A DNA stretch of 64,000 bases from positions 1 to 64,000 of IMG/VR virus record IMGVR_UViG_3300046660_000219. The stretch is one strand, 5' to 3'. The stretch is from a virus. The notes beneath the pieces are model-generated. The model saw nothing but the letters and a program-made list of their open reading frames with translations, ran no database searches and was not told the origin of the DNA. The position numbers and the translations under genes are program-made. This document shows positions 33,081-42,587 of the stretch, in pieces. Numbering within the stretch: the stretch's first letter is position 1; the number at the start of each line of letters is the position of its first letter.

Positions 33081-33776
33081 ATGCAAGGTCAACGGATGGG
33101 CAACAAGCGACGTGCGCGTACTGAAGACGCTGCACCTTGGGACGATGACGACAACACGTCCTTAACGGTATACTCTCACGACGTCAGCGCCGATACTAAG
33201 CCCCGCAAGAATGTGGTGCCTGGAAAAGGTAGCTTTCGCGGTGCACTGCCTGTTGCTGCTCCTACTGCTGATCTAGACGGCATTCAAGAGGGTCACGAAG
33301 CGTATGGTAAGGCCATGCGTCGGCTAGCCAAACGTGTTCGTGATCTCGATCGTCCGTATAACAGCGTCGCGATCAAGGAAGAGGCTACGCGCCAAGCGCT
33401 AGGCTCGATTATGCGCTTGGTGCAGTTGTCAGAACAACAGTACATTGAGACGCGTTCTGACAAATCGAGCTATGCGCACTCAAACCTTTTGTCTCAGCAG
33501 CAATCCTTGCTCGCTGAGATGGCTACGATGGTTACCACCGATGCTCAAGCTGAGCGGGTGATCGCCGAAGTCATGCGCCCGGCGTTTGCTGACGTTCTAC
33601 AGTTTGTAGTGGCAGAGATTGGCGCGATCCGCCAAGCTTTGACCAATGCTAAAGACATGGCCACGCTGCAACGCAATACTAATCAGTCTCTAGGTAACCT
33701 GTTGCGCTCTCTAGGGACGTACATGCAGGAAGCGTCAGACAAGGCTGAGAGTGAGACGGCACGTGCGCTAAAATAG
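33081..33776 (+). CDS. Unknown helical protein
   Basis: 231 residues. The basic/acidic N-terminal ~70 are disordered (WDDDDNTS). The rest is a long series of amphipathic helices with many Gln/Ala (LLSQQQSLLAEMATM), likely coiled-coil. Located just before the HNH gene, where small terminase subunits often sit, but no terminase is seen and that is only a positional thought. Confidence 0.68.
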   Translation: MQGQRMGNKRRARTEDAAPWDDDDNTSLTVYSHDVSADTKPRKNVVPGKGSFRGALPVAAPTADLDGIQEGHEAYGKAMRRLAKRVRDLDRPYNSVAIKEEATRQALGSIMRLVQLSEQQYIETRSDKSSYAHSNLLSQQQSLLAEMATMVTTDAQAERVIAEVMRPAFADVLQFVVAEIGAIRQALTNAKDMATLQRNTNQSLGNLLRSLGTYMQEASDKAESETARALK

Positions 33777-33788
33777 TAAGGTATCATC

Positions 33789-34151
33789 ATGCGGTACATG
33801 CGCGGTGCTCCCAACTACGGGCCACCTAAGATGGCAAAACCCCGTAGCGTGCTAACCAAACAGTACCGCATGCCTGATGCTTATGGTACGGCTGACGAAT
33901 GGGCGCAAACTCGCACGCATATCTTGCGGCGCGATAACTACACCTGTCAGTATAGGGGATGTGGTCTTTACCGCCCGCCTCCCAAGCATGGCGCTTTACA
34001 CGTGCATCACATCTTACCGTTATCTCGCGGCGGTACGAACGCGCACCACAACCTGATTACTCTGTGTCACCCTTGTCACGACAAGACGCACGAAGAGCTA
34101 GATCGGTCCCACGGTAAGACACCAAGGAAGCGCACTTATGGTCGCACCTAG
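33789..34151 (+). CDS. HNH endonuclease
   Basis: 120 residues with an intact HNH motif: CQYRGC (zinc knuckle), LHVHHILPLSRGGTN (catalytic His pair), HNLITLCHPCHDKTH. About 30 basic residues precede it. Unlike the 4424/5031 proteins, all catalytic residues are present. It may assist packaging cleavage, as HNH proteins beside terminases do, or be a free-standing homing enzyme. It overlaps the next gene by 14 nt. Confidence 0.92.
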   Translation: MRYMRGAPNYGPPKMAKPRSVLTKQYRMPDAYGTADEWAQTRTHILRRDNYTCQYRGCGLYRPPPKHGALHVHHILPLSRGGTNAHHNLITLCHPCHDKTHEELDRSHGKTPRKRTYGRT

Positions 34152-34605
34152 CCCACGCATCAAGCCGCTACCTTTTGGCAAGCCCACGCAGGTAACCAAG
34201 TTCGGTAGCGAGCGCTTCAGACCCGAGAACTTACCGCCGCTCAACATTCGTGAATGGGTGATGCTCAGTCCAGAAGGGCGCGCACATCTGTTCTCGTCTA
34301 CGTCAGATCAACAAGCCGCTGATACAAGCTTGAAACCTGTGTTCGGCAAGACCTTCGTGGAAATGCTGCAATTAGGATGGATGTCTATAAGTAATGGTAG
34401 CGTTCGTCTTCCGGTGATCACCATGTTGGCTGGTCACGATATGGGAATACGGCAGCTCGCGGCGTTTCGCGTAGTGCTGAACCGTTACCCTACGGATCTG
34501 ATTACTATTATCGTGCGTGCGTACAGCCCCCAAGATAAAGCCTACAACAACGTCGGTCAATTTCGTACAAAGATCGGTGCTGAAATGGGCGCGCGGGGTG
34601 GCTAA
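34138..34605 (+). CDS. Unknown protein
   Basis: 155 residues. A Pro/Lys-rich leader (PSPRIKPLPFGKPTQVTK) is followed by an α/β domain with no recognised motif. Overlaps the HNH gene, hence likely co-translated. Confidence 0.7.
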   Translation: MVAPSPRIKPLPFGKPTQVTKFGSERFRPENLPPLNIREWVMLSPEGRAHLFSSTSDQQAADTSLKPVFGKTFVEMLQLGWMSISNGSVRLPVITMLAGHDMGIRQLAAFRVVLNRYPTDLITIIVRAYSPQDKAYNNVGQFRTKIGAEMGARGG

Positions 34606-34635
34606 CTCGCTGCCGTCTAGTGGTGGGTTACTGTC

Positions 34636-35535
34636 ATGCTGCGACCGCGCCGCCAGCTATTGGTAGATTGCGACTTTAATCGGCCGTTCATGAATGGTTA
34701 CTATTATTGTCGCTACAACAAGATGCTGTTTCGTGCCTATCACCTGTTACTGCAAGATCCCAGGAGCGCCAAAGCACTACTAGGTCTGTTGCAGGACTTA
34801 ACGCCTAATTTTCGAGGCGTTGTGAACCGCACGCGTCATTCTATAGTTTTCACGCTATTCGCTGGTCGATTTATCGCGGCAACAGCTACCTACGATTTGT
34901 TTCACGACACGCTCATTGACGTGCGCTCGTATCAGCGCAGGAGTGGCCTTGCGCGTATGCTCGTAGGGTTCATTTGCCGACACTTCGGCCCCCGCCATAT
35001 CACAGCCCGCGCCAGCCTCGATGAGCCGGGTGCACCCACATATGTTCTGCTACCCTTTTACGCAAGTTTCGGGTACCAGATCATCCCCAACAGTGACAGG
35101 TTGATCCTAATGCCCCAACTCGCCGAAATCATCCGAGAAGACAAGGCCGACCTCGCGGAAGAGAGCGAGGAAATGGAAGGCAAGGATGGTGTTGAAGAAG
35201 CTGGCGCTGATCCGCTAGATAGTGATGAAACGCTAGCTTTGACGGCGGTCCGTGCGGCTGTTAGTCGCAACGATTCCGCCAAGCTGGCGCAGCTTTATCG
35301 CTTGCTTCACAAGCCCAATTCTGATACTGTTAACAGCTTGCTCGCCAGCCAAGATCGAACCCCGGCGGCACTGCTTACAGCTACCACTATCTACACGGTT
35401 GACTGGTTCGATAACCAGCCGTGGGCGGACTATCACAAATCGGAATTCGCTGCCGGTATGCTTCAGATGATCCATACTATTTTGGGTCAGACGAACATCG
35501 TCTGGGAACGCTACGCCAATCTGTCCGCCGACTAA
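34636..35535 (+). CDS. GNAT-like acetyltransferase domain with acidic extension
   Basis: 299 residues. YQRRSGLARMLVGFICRHFG resembles the acetyl-CoA-binding motif A of GNAT enzymes (RRxGLxxxL). PFYASFGYQII matches the FYxxxGF motif B. An acidic linker (LAEESEEMEGKDGVEEAG) and a ~100-residue helical domain follow. It is probably a GNAT fold; activity and substrate are unknown. It lies directly before the giant helicase gene. Confidence 0.55.
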   Translation: MLRPRRQLLVDCDFNRPFMNGYYYCRYNKMLFRAYHLLLQDPRSAKALLGLLQDLTPNFRGVVNRTRHSIVFTLFAGRFIAATATYDLFHDTLIDVRSYQRRSGLARMLVGFICRHFGPRHITARASLDEPGAPTYVLLPFYASFGYQIIPNSDRLILMPQLAEIIREDKADLAEESEEMEGKDGVEEAGADPLDSDETLALTAVRAAVSRNDSAKLAQLYRLLHKPNSDTVNSLLASQDRTPAALLTATTIYTVDWFDNQPWADYHKSEFAAGMLQMIHTILGQTNIVWERYANLSAD

Positions 35536-35563
35536 CATCAACCAGCGAACACCCGAGGACACT

Positions 35564-38500
35564 ATGTACGTTGACAAGCTTGGCGGTGATGTTTCGCACA
35601 CCGCGCTTTCGCTGGCTATGCCTGAGCATGCTCCGCTTCCCACGCGCGATAGGGAAATCGCCCTTACAAAGGGTAAGAACAAAACTCCGCGTACGGCTAT
35701 TGGTAAGGACATCGCAGCGAAGAACGAAGAGACGGCGCGCGAAGTCCATAACTCCTTGCGTCAGATTGGTCTTACCGTCGCCTATGCTAGCTTAACCGTG
35801 GCTACGTTCCTGCGTGGTGCTGGTTTACGTAGTCTAGATGATCGTGGTCAAGAAGTCGGTACGCTGCGACGTGAAACGGATCACGATCCGCAAAAGGCTA
35901 ACTCCATCGCGGCTGGCGCACTGTCTGCGGAAAGCTTGTTCAAGCACGCGGCATATGATGACGATACTATTACGTTCACGATGGGCAAGTTGAACGGCGC
36001 GGCGTCGATCATTATCGATCCCTATTCGGATAACTTCGAAACGGTAATCAAGCGTGTCCTCCCGGCGTACAACAAGCCGGTTGGTTACGAGAAAGCTGGT
36101 TACAGCTCGGTCAACCTCGATTTCGGTGACAAGACTGACGAAGATTTCGATCTTACCATTGCGTATGACGATCTAGTCAAGGCTATTCAAGGTACTGGTA
36201 TCGAACTGGACACGCCGCTGTTCTGTGGCAAAGCCAAGCTACCGAAAGGTGTGCGAATCGATATCAACCTGCAAGGGTCTATGCGCGCTAGTGTACAAAC
36301 GGTAACGTCATTCCCGTCGCTAGCGTCCCTGACTAATGGTAAGGGTAGCATAACGTCGAATATGTACGCCATCATGCCTGTCGTGGCCACCGTGAAGGTG
36401 ACTGTGCCAAAGGCCTGGGCGATGTGGGCGACGTACGCGGATAATGATTCCGAATTCGTCCCTACTCTGGCTATGTCGCACTTCTCTACTCTTCTGGCAA
36501 CCGCTGTCGGTACCAAAGGTGGTCGTAGCAACGGCATTACGAAGCGTGATCCGTTCGACAAGGAGAACGAAGCGAAGTTTGCGAACAACTTTGCCAAGAT
36601 CAGTGCGCGTATTAGTAACGTCGCCACGGCTAAGCGCCTAAATCAATCCCGTGCGAAGGTGCTGGGTTTTGAGGCTAAAATCCGTACCAATAAAGATGGC
36701 TACGCCATTCTTCCTAACGGCGAGTTGTGGTTCATTCCGCCGACCGACAATGTCGCGGAATTCGTCAAGCTTTCCAAGGAAGCTTCGGACGGCACGATTG
36801 ATGGTTCGCGCTTCGACTACCCGTCGCGTATCCTTTACGTCGATGCGGTCAACGAAGTCCTCGTGCACACTACGGCGTCATCTACCATTCATACGGTGGA
36901 CTTGCGCGGTAGTCGGCCGCTCGATGACATCTCGCAAGCTAAGTACAGCGCGACCTGGGCGTTAAACCCTACGGCGCTCAAGCACCTGTCGCTGTTTAAC
37001 GGTGCGGATCTTCCGGTCCCGGCTGCATTTATAGCTAGCCTTATCCGCAACAACAACAAAAACAACGAAGTACTAGCCAACGTCCCGTATTTCGCTGATC
37101 TCTGGCGACCTATTCCGGAGAACGGTTCACATGCGGGCGCATCTGCCATGCAAGCCGGTGACTGGTCGCAGCTCATCCGTCTAACAGACGGCAAGAATAC
37201 CTATATGATCAGTGACCCGGCAGAGCGTGAGCGTCTGTTGGGTATCTTGGCGCTTAAGCGTAGCAACGCTGATGTTGATCAAGAAACTGTATGGGCTGCG
37301 GAAAATCGTGTCATCGGTGCGATCCACGAAGCCGCCTTGGCCTTCACCACGGAAGCTCAAAAGTTTGCCGCTAGCGGTGGCCTAGAGCTGAACATGCCGG
37401 AAGGCGCACACAGCGTTTCGACCACGAACCAAGTGCGAATTGCGCTGTATGCGTTTACCCATTTGCTGTCGCGTTGGCCGGAATGTGAATCTAAGCGTCA
37501 GCGCAAGTTCTACGCCAACACACCCAAACCTCTTGATCGCATGGCTTTGAAAGACAAGCCTATTGCGATCCCAAACGTCGATATCGATACCGGTCTGTCG
37601 TACCTTTTCCCACACCAAGCGGAAGTGGTCCAGAACATCGATATCGCTGATCCGCCGGAAGCTGCGGTAATTGGTGGTGCGCCTGGTTTTGGTAAGACCA
37701 ACGTCATCATGGCGGACGTGTTGCTCTTGCTACAAAAAGGTAAGATCAAGCGCCCGCTGGTCGTTGTTCCGAACAAGTTGGAAGGCCAATTTATTAGCGA
37801 GATCAACCGCTTCACTCGCGGTCGGGTCAACGCTTACTGCGCCACCTTCCAAAACCTCAAGGACATGCAGTCGCCAGACGGCCTAAACTTCTCCTATGAA
37901 GAGACCGTCAAGTTCCTGCGCGATCTACCGCCGAATACCATTTTGGTTACCAACTACAACACGCTGACCAACAGCTTCTCGCAGTTCCCGCAACTGTATG
38001 ACTCGATGGCGGCGTACGATACGGTAGGCACGACGCAACAGCTCATGTCGTTCCCGTTCGTGGACATGTTCTATGCGGCGGGTGTGGACTACGTGTGCGG
38101 CGACGAGAGCCACAAGGTCAAAAACCTTAAGGCTGGTCGTGGTCAAGCGTTCTTAGCGCTTTGCGCCAAGGTCGATTACATCCGTCTGTCTTCCGGTACT
38201 ACCGTTAACAACGTGGTTTCTGACCTCGTTGGCCAGATGCAGAAGATCAATCCGCTGGCGCTGGGTGCATCGGTTGAGGCTTTCCAGAAAAGGTTCTTGG
38301 GCGGTGACAAGCAAGTCACTCGTGCAAGCCAAGCGGAAGACATCACCGAAGCCATGCGTGAATACGCTATGGTTATCCAAAAGGATAGTCGTAGCTGGGC
38401 GTACATGTTGCCGCCGTTGACGGAAATCTATCACCGCGTCGAGTTGACGACGCTGCAAGCTCGTTACTACGCCATTCTATTTTACAAGATGGCCGCGCTG

Positions 38501-41467
38501 ATCGAACGAGACGCTGCAAAGCGTAAGATCGATCTGCGTGAAGAGGACGATCTTGACAGCGGCGGACGTGGTAGGCGTCGGCGTCGTCCTAGTGACGATG
38601 AAATGGATGATGCTTCGCCGGAACAGTCGAAGCGCGACTCTATCATCGAAGCCATTTCGGCACGCCATTTCGGCGTGATCGATCGCTTCGTCAATTCGCC
38701 TGATACCTTTGTTGACTTCGTTGATGGTTCGTGGACCGCCGATGAAGAAGACGTGCGTCGGGCAAAGTTGAAGATGGATCCGCTTAGCCCAACTGAGCGC
38801 GCTTCTTGGCCGGCTATTGTTCCAAGTGACAACGACCTTGTATCGGTGAAGGCCAAGTGGGCGTATACCCTTATGTACGCCCACTTCAACATGCACGGTG
38901 CTCTTGCCGAAGTGCAGGCTAACCCTGGCTCGGCCAAGTTCCGCGCCGACCCTGAAAACAAGGTCATTACCCTTTCGCCGTACAAGGTTACCGGCACGCA
39001 CCTTTACGACAAGATGCCTGCTGACCTGAAAGCGATGACTGTCCGCTACCAAGCTGGTAACTTCGTGGAGGTTGAGCGCTTCAAACGCGACGACAAGATT
39101 AAGATTGTCGTCGCTGATGAGATCTCGATCACCGAAGGCCATAATCTACAAATGGCCTCGCGTACTATTCGTATGCAGGGCGTCTGGACGCCGGGCTCTG
39201 AAACTCAGGCCCTTGCGCGTACCCGTCGCCCCGATCCGGGTGGTAAGCGTCAACGATTGGGCTACGATCACATCGTGGCTACTCTTCCTGGCGCTAACGC
39301 TGGCGAAACCAAGCCTACCATTGACGATCTGCGTACTGCCCGTTTGTTAGCTAAGAAACTGTCTAACTCGCGTGTCGAGTTCGGTTACGAGCTGTCTTAT
39401 CAACGTGCGGTCGGTCAGGTTGTGTCGGCACTGCCGCCGGTCAAGATGAGCATGAAGAACATCGAGGAGTTCAAGACCGAACAACTTGCTGCTTACTTCG
39501 ATGCACTTACTCGCCTGAACAACTGGATGTACGACAGTTCGAAGGCGATGACCAAGCAAATTGGTAAGGAAATCTTCGAGGCTACAGGCGAACAGGTTAT
39601 CGATGAAAACGGTAATCCTATCGACCTCGGAAAGTTCGTCGCTGCTGCTGTCGTCAAGACCGCTGCTGCGCCGGAACTGCCCGGTTCGCGTCGCTCCTAC
39701 GTTCCGTGGGTTGGTGGTTCTGAACCTATCAACCCACTCGGCTTTGAAATGATACCGGTACGATCGGCCACACCGATTTCGCTGGAGGATGACGAAGACG
39801 ACGGTGACGAAGGCGATGACGATGATCTAGCCTATGAGCGTATTTCCAACAACGTCGAGATTGATATCGGCACTTATGTGATGACCGAATACGGTCCCGG
39901 TATCGTTTCGCGCGTTGGTCGCCGTAAACGTGGTTCTTGGGCTGCTGCGGATGACATGTCGCCCGATGCTTTCCACGACGCGTCGTTTTACTATATCTCG
40001 ATCCCGTCTATTCGTAATGGTAAAGAAGCGCTGAACGTCCGTCTTGCTGCCAACCGCATCTTCGTCCCCGTTGATGATAATGGTAAGAAGATGTTGCGTG
40101 ACGCGATTAAGAACCGCACAAGCACGATGGCTCCTGTGCCTAATCCCATCACGGGTAAGCAGGTAGAGGATGCGCGCGACCGTAAGGCCGGTCGCAAAGC
40201 GGAAGAAGATCGTCGCTCGAAAAATCCGTCTGATGATGGATCGTTCGCCGACTATTCCGCGCCGACCGCTGATGACTTCGACTTCGACGACGAAGACTTT
40301 GATTTCATCGTTGATGACGAAGACGAGGCAGCCGATCCCGTCGATATCCTCGCGGATATGCTTGATGAAAACGGTAACATTGACTTCAGCGATGAGGTTG
40401 ATGACGACGAAGACGAGACAGACGACCAAGCCGACGATGAAGAAGAGTTCTACGGTTTCGCTCTAGCCATCAACGGCCAACTGGCCTTGTTGGTGGACAG
40501 TGAAAGTCAGGAAGACAACGCCCTGGACGGTATTATTTCCGACTATGGCTTCAAACGCTTCCCGAACTTCACCCGTCTGCACATCAAAACCAAAGCGGCT
40601 CTAGACGCTGTGCTTACACGTCTGGCTAAGAAACGCTATGTCATTCCGCCCCAAAACATGGCTGAAATTCAAAGCCTTGCTAAGGGTTTGACGCAGCGTG
40701 GTGCGCTGAAGCAAACGGAACCGTTCAACTTCCGCGAAGTCACGAACTTCATGATGACGGAGCAACGTCGCGTGCCGGCTGGTACTAATGGTACGAAGCC
40801 GTTCCGTGTCTACGCTCTTGTTCAGCACGGGCTGTTCTATCTTGTCGCCTCTACGGACAAACATCCGTTCCGCGTCAAGCAAGCCTTTACTGATGCTGCC
40901 GCTGGTGTTGCTGGTGTCGGCAAAATCAAGGATTTCTACAACCAAGCTGTTATGTTCGTGAAAAACAAACGGCAAGCGCAAACCGTCGCGAATAACCTCA
41001 TTTCTGCTGGCCTGATCAGCAACGAAGAGGAGTTCCTGTCGGATCTAGCGGAATTCCGTGTCGGCGGTCCTGCTGCCGGCCTACTGAGTCCGCCGGAACG
41101 TGAAGAGCCGGCGGTACCTAAAACGGTACCGACGCCAAAGGCTCCCGTGCCTGCGCAAGTGACTAGCGATTACAGAGAAGGGCCTAACAACCCTGACGTG
41201 GAAAATCTCGCTGAGTTCCGTAACTTCCTGCAAGCCAATAAACCGGTCATGGTGCTCGTTAAGGGTACAATGCTGCCTACGGGCGTGCCTTACATGGTCA
41301 AGGGCTACAGTAACGGAGAGTTCGCGCTCTCGAATCGCAAGAACCAAGCGCGCGACGACTACGAGATGTTCCATGTCCCGGGTAAGGCCGACGTCAGGTT
41401 CGACAACACCAAGGGCCTGATGTACGTCGGAAAAACTGTATGGCGTCTGTCCTATACGGCGTCTTAA
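35564..41467 (+). CDS. Giant SF2/SNF2-type helicase (1967 aa)
   Basis: Walker A GAPGFGKT (~705-712), DEAH-type box DESHK (~847), motif III-like SSGTT (~877) and motif VI QALARTRRPD (~1213-1222) make a complete SF2 core with SNF2 character. Around it are a ~600-residue unknown N-terminal region, an acidic Arg-flanked insert (~1000-1030), acidic linkers (~1405-1425, ~1570-1630) and ~330 C-terminal residues with a repeated small β-domain feel (ALAINGQLALLVDSES, VYALVQHGLFYLVAST). The size is extreme. Such proteins are sometimes virion-associated and injected, or remodel replication forks; both are inference. A large stem-loop follows the stop. Confidence 0.88.
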   Translation: MYVDKLGGDVSHTALSLAMPEHAPLPTRDREIALTKGKNKTPRTAIGKDIAAKNEETAREVHNSLRQIGLTVAYASLTVATFLRGAGLRSLDDRGQEVGTLRRETDHDPQKANSIAAGALSAESLFKHAAYDDDTITFTMGKLNGAASIIIDPYSDNFETVIKRVLPAYNKPVGYEKAGYSSVNLDFGDKTDEDFDLTIAYDDLVKAIQGTGIELDTPLFCGKAKLPKGVRIDINLQGSMRASVQTVTSFPSLASLTNGKGSITSNMYAIMPVVATVKVTVPKAWAMWATYADNDSEFVPTLAMSHFSTLLATAVGTKGGRSNGITKRDPFDKENEAKFANNFAKISARISNVATAKRLNQSRAKVLGFEAKIRTNKDGYAILPNGELWFIPPTDNVAEFVKLSKEASDGTIDGSRFDYPSRILYVDAVNEVLVHTTASSTIHTVDLRGSRPLDDISQAKYSATWALNPTALKHLSLFNGADLPVPAAFIASLIRNNNKNNEVLANVPYFADLWRPIPENGSHAGASAMQAGDWSQLIRLTDGKNTYMISDPAERERLLGILALKRSNADVDQETVWAAENRVIGAIHEAALAFTTEAQKFAASGGLELNMPEGAHSVSTTNQVRIALYAFTHLLSRWPECESKRQRKFYANTPKPLDRMALKDKPIAIPNVDIDTGLSYLFPHQAEVVQNIDIADPPEAAVIGGAPGFGKTNVIMADVLLLLQKGKIKRPLVVVPNKLEGQFISEINRFTRGRVNAYCATFQNLKDMQSPDGLNFSYEETVKFLRDLPPNTILVTNYNTLTNSFSQFPQLYDSMAAYDTVGTTQQLMSFPFVDMFYAAGVDYVCGDESHKVKNLKAGRGQAFLALCAKVDYIRLSSGTTVNNVVSDLVGQMQKINPLALGASVEAFQKRFLGGDKQVTRASQAEDITEAMREYAMVIQKDSRSWAYMLPPLTEIYHRVELTTLQARYYAILFYKMAALIERDAAKRKIDLREEDDLDSGGRGRRRRRPSDDEMDDASPEQSKRDSIIEAISARHFGVIDRFVNSPDTFVDFVDGSWTADEEDVRRAKLKMDPLSPTERASWPAIVPSDNDLVSVKAKWAYTLMYAHFNMHGALAEVQANPGSAKFRADPENKVITLSPYKVTGTHLYDKMPADLKAMTVRYQAGNFVEVERFKRDDKIKIVVADEISITEGHNLQMASRTIRMQGVWTPGSETQALARTRRPDPGGKRQRLGYDHIVATLPGANAGETKPTIDDLRTARLLAKKLSNSRVEFGYELSYQRAVGQVVSALPPVKMSMKNIEEFKTEQLAAYFDALTRLNNWMYDSSKAMTKQIGKEIFEATGEQVIDENGNPIDLGKFVAAAVVKTAAAPELPGSRRSYVPWVGGSEPINPLGFEMIPVRSATPISLEDDEDDGDEGDDDDLAYERISNNVEIDIGTYVMTEYGPGIVSRVGRRKRGSWAAADDMSPDAFHDASFYYISIPSIRNGKEALNVRLAANRIFVPVDDNGKKMLRDAIKNRTSTMAPVPNPITGKQVEDARDRKAGRKAEEDRRSKNPSDDGSFADYSAPTADDFDFDDEDFDFIVDDEDEAADPVDILADMLDENGNIDFSDEVDDDEDETDDQADDEEEFYGFALAINGQLALLVDSESQEDNALDGIISDYGFKRFPNFTRLHIKTKAALDAVLTRLAKKRYVIPPQNMAEIQSLAKGLTQRGALKQTEPFNFREVTNFMMTEQRRVPAGTNGTKPFRVYALVQHGLFYLVASTDKHPFRVKQAFTDAAAGVAGVGKIKDFYNQAVMFVKNKRQAQTVANNLISAGLISNEEEFLSDLAEFRVGGPAAGLLSPPEREEPAVPKTVPTPKAPVPAQVTSDYREGPNNPDVENLAEFRNFLQANKPVMVLVKGTMLPTGVPYMVKGYSNGEFALSNRKNQARDDYEMFHVPGKADVRFDNTKGLMYVGKTVWRLSYTAS

Positions 41468-41470
41468 GAC

Positions 41471-41480
41471 GCTAGTTTAA
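41471..41480 (+). promoter_or_regulatory. Promoter-like box GCTAGTTTAA
   Basis: 4 nt after the helicase stop. A perfect 9-bp stem-loop begins 8 nt later. Confidence 0.5.
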
Positions 41481-41487
41481 TGGAGAA

Positions 41488-41517
41488 GCGGTGGAGGTCT
41501 TAACGGGTCTCCACCGC
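41488..41517 (+). other. Leader stem-loop
   Basis: GCGGTGGAG / CTCCACCGC with a 12-nt loop and no T-run. It lies between the box at 41471 and ATG 41554, so it is a 5' leader hairpin rather than a terminator. Confidence 0.6.
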
Positions 41518-41553
41518 ATTACCATTTCAATCCAATCAAGGAACCATGCCGTC

Positions 41554-42303
41554 ATGAGTAAGAACAACCGCAACAATCGTGCGCAACCAGCCGCCGACAA
41601 GCCGACGACTGCGCCTGCTACCACTACCACGTTGGAAGAAGTGCTGAACAACTCCGCGTTCACCACCGGTACCAGCGATGATCAAACCAGCGCTGGCGGG
41701 GAACAGCAAGGTGGCGAGCAAAACAGTAACGCGTCAGAAGCTACTGAGCAGGGCTCAGACGGCAATAATGACTCCAATCAAAACGGTACTGACACTGGTT
41801 CTAACGGCGACGCTGCTGAGCTTGGCGCTGCTATTGGGGACAACAGTAATGGCGATCAGTCTAACAACGGCAATGTTGAGCAGGGTGCGCCAGTAGTAAC
41901 CGTCGCCACAACCATCGAAGACATACGCGCGGCATTGGTTGCGCAGTTAGCTCCGCCTACCTCCGCGCCGCCTGAATTGGTTACTGAAGATTCTGAGTTA
42001 GGCGCGGCTGCCGAAGAAGAAACGGTAGACGAGATCGTCGAAGTCGTCGAAGGTGACGAGTATCACCCGACTGACGAAGAACGTCTGCCGTGGCTGTTTA
42101 ACTACGGTAAAAACTGCCTGCCGAACATCCCGCAGAACACTACGTCTCTATGGGGTGCGTTCTGCATGGATTTCCCTGGTATGCTAGGTCACATCCGCTC
42201 GTCTCCGGATGTCAATCTGATCCAAAGCGCTTACAAGGAAATGTTCGAAGCTCGTACGGTTGATCCGGAAGAGTACGTGGCGGAAGCCCAAGGCGAACAA
42301 TAG
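41554..42303 (+). CDS. Low-complexity Asn/Gly/Ser-rich protein
   Basis: 249 residues from ATG 41554. The first ~110 are Thr/Asn/Gly/Gln-rich and disordered. An acidic segment (EEETVDEIVEVVEGDE) leads to a conserved-looking 65-residue C-terminal domain with LPWLFNYGKNCLPNIPQNT. It lies three genes before the portal, so a scaffold or head-assembly role is possible. Not recognised. Confidence 0.7.
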   Translation: MSKNNRNNRAQPAADKPTTAPATTTTLEEVLNNSAFTTGTSDDQTSAGGEQQGGEQNSNASEATEQGSDGNNDSNQNGTDTGSNGDAAELGAAIGDNSNGDQSNNGNVEQGAPVVTVATTIEDIRAALVAQLAPPTSAPPELVTEDSELGAAAEEETVDEIVEVVEGDEYHPTDEERLPWLFNYGKNCLPNIPQNTTSLWGAFCMDFPGMLGHIRSSPDVNLIQSAYKEMFEARTVDPEEYVAEAQGEQ

Positions 42304-42316
42304 TACTACGTGGCTA

Positions 42317-42344
42317 AAGCCCGGTGGCGCTTACCACCGGGCTT
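42317..42344 (+). terminator. Terminator-like hairpin
   Basis: AAGCCCGGTGG / CCACCGGGCTT (11 bp, loop CGCTTA), followed by CCTTCC. Likely partial terminator between 42303 and 42362. Confidence 0.65.
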
Positions 42345-42361
42345 CCTTCCGTGAGGCTAAC

Positions 42362-42556
42362 ATGACTGTACCTTATCGTGATCCCTTCGAAGTGCATGAA
42401 GAAAACGCGACGCGCCTCCGCGAAGAAGCGGCGCGATCGCCTAGCCCTAACCTGAACGGTGATGAAATCGCCTGTGTGGTTGGTGGTTACGGTGAAGCCT
42501 CCATCCCTGCGTTGTTCGATCCCTCTACTCGTACTGTTTTTCCTGTCCGTAAGTAA
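42362..42556 (+). CDS. Small acidic/basic protein
   Basis: 64 residues from ATG 42362. Charged helical start (FEVHEENATRLREEAARSPS), short β end. Unknown; immediately upstream of the portal gene. Confidence 0.6.
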   Translation: MTVPYRDPFEVHEENATRLREEAARSPSPNLNGDEIACVVGGYGEASIPALFDPSTRTVFPVRK

Positions 42557-42587
42557 TTCAATCGCGTGTCCTTGAAGGGTATTCGCC

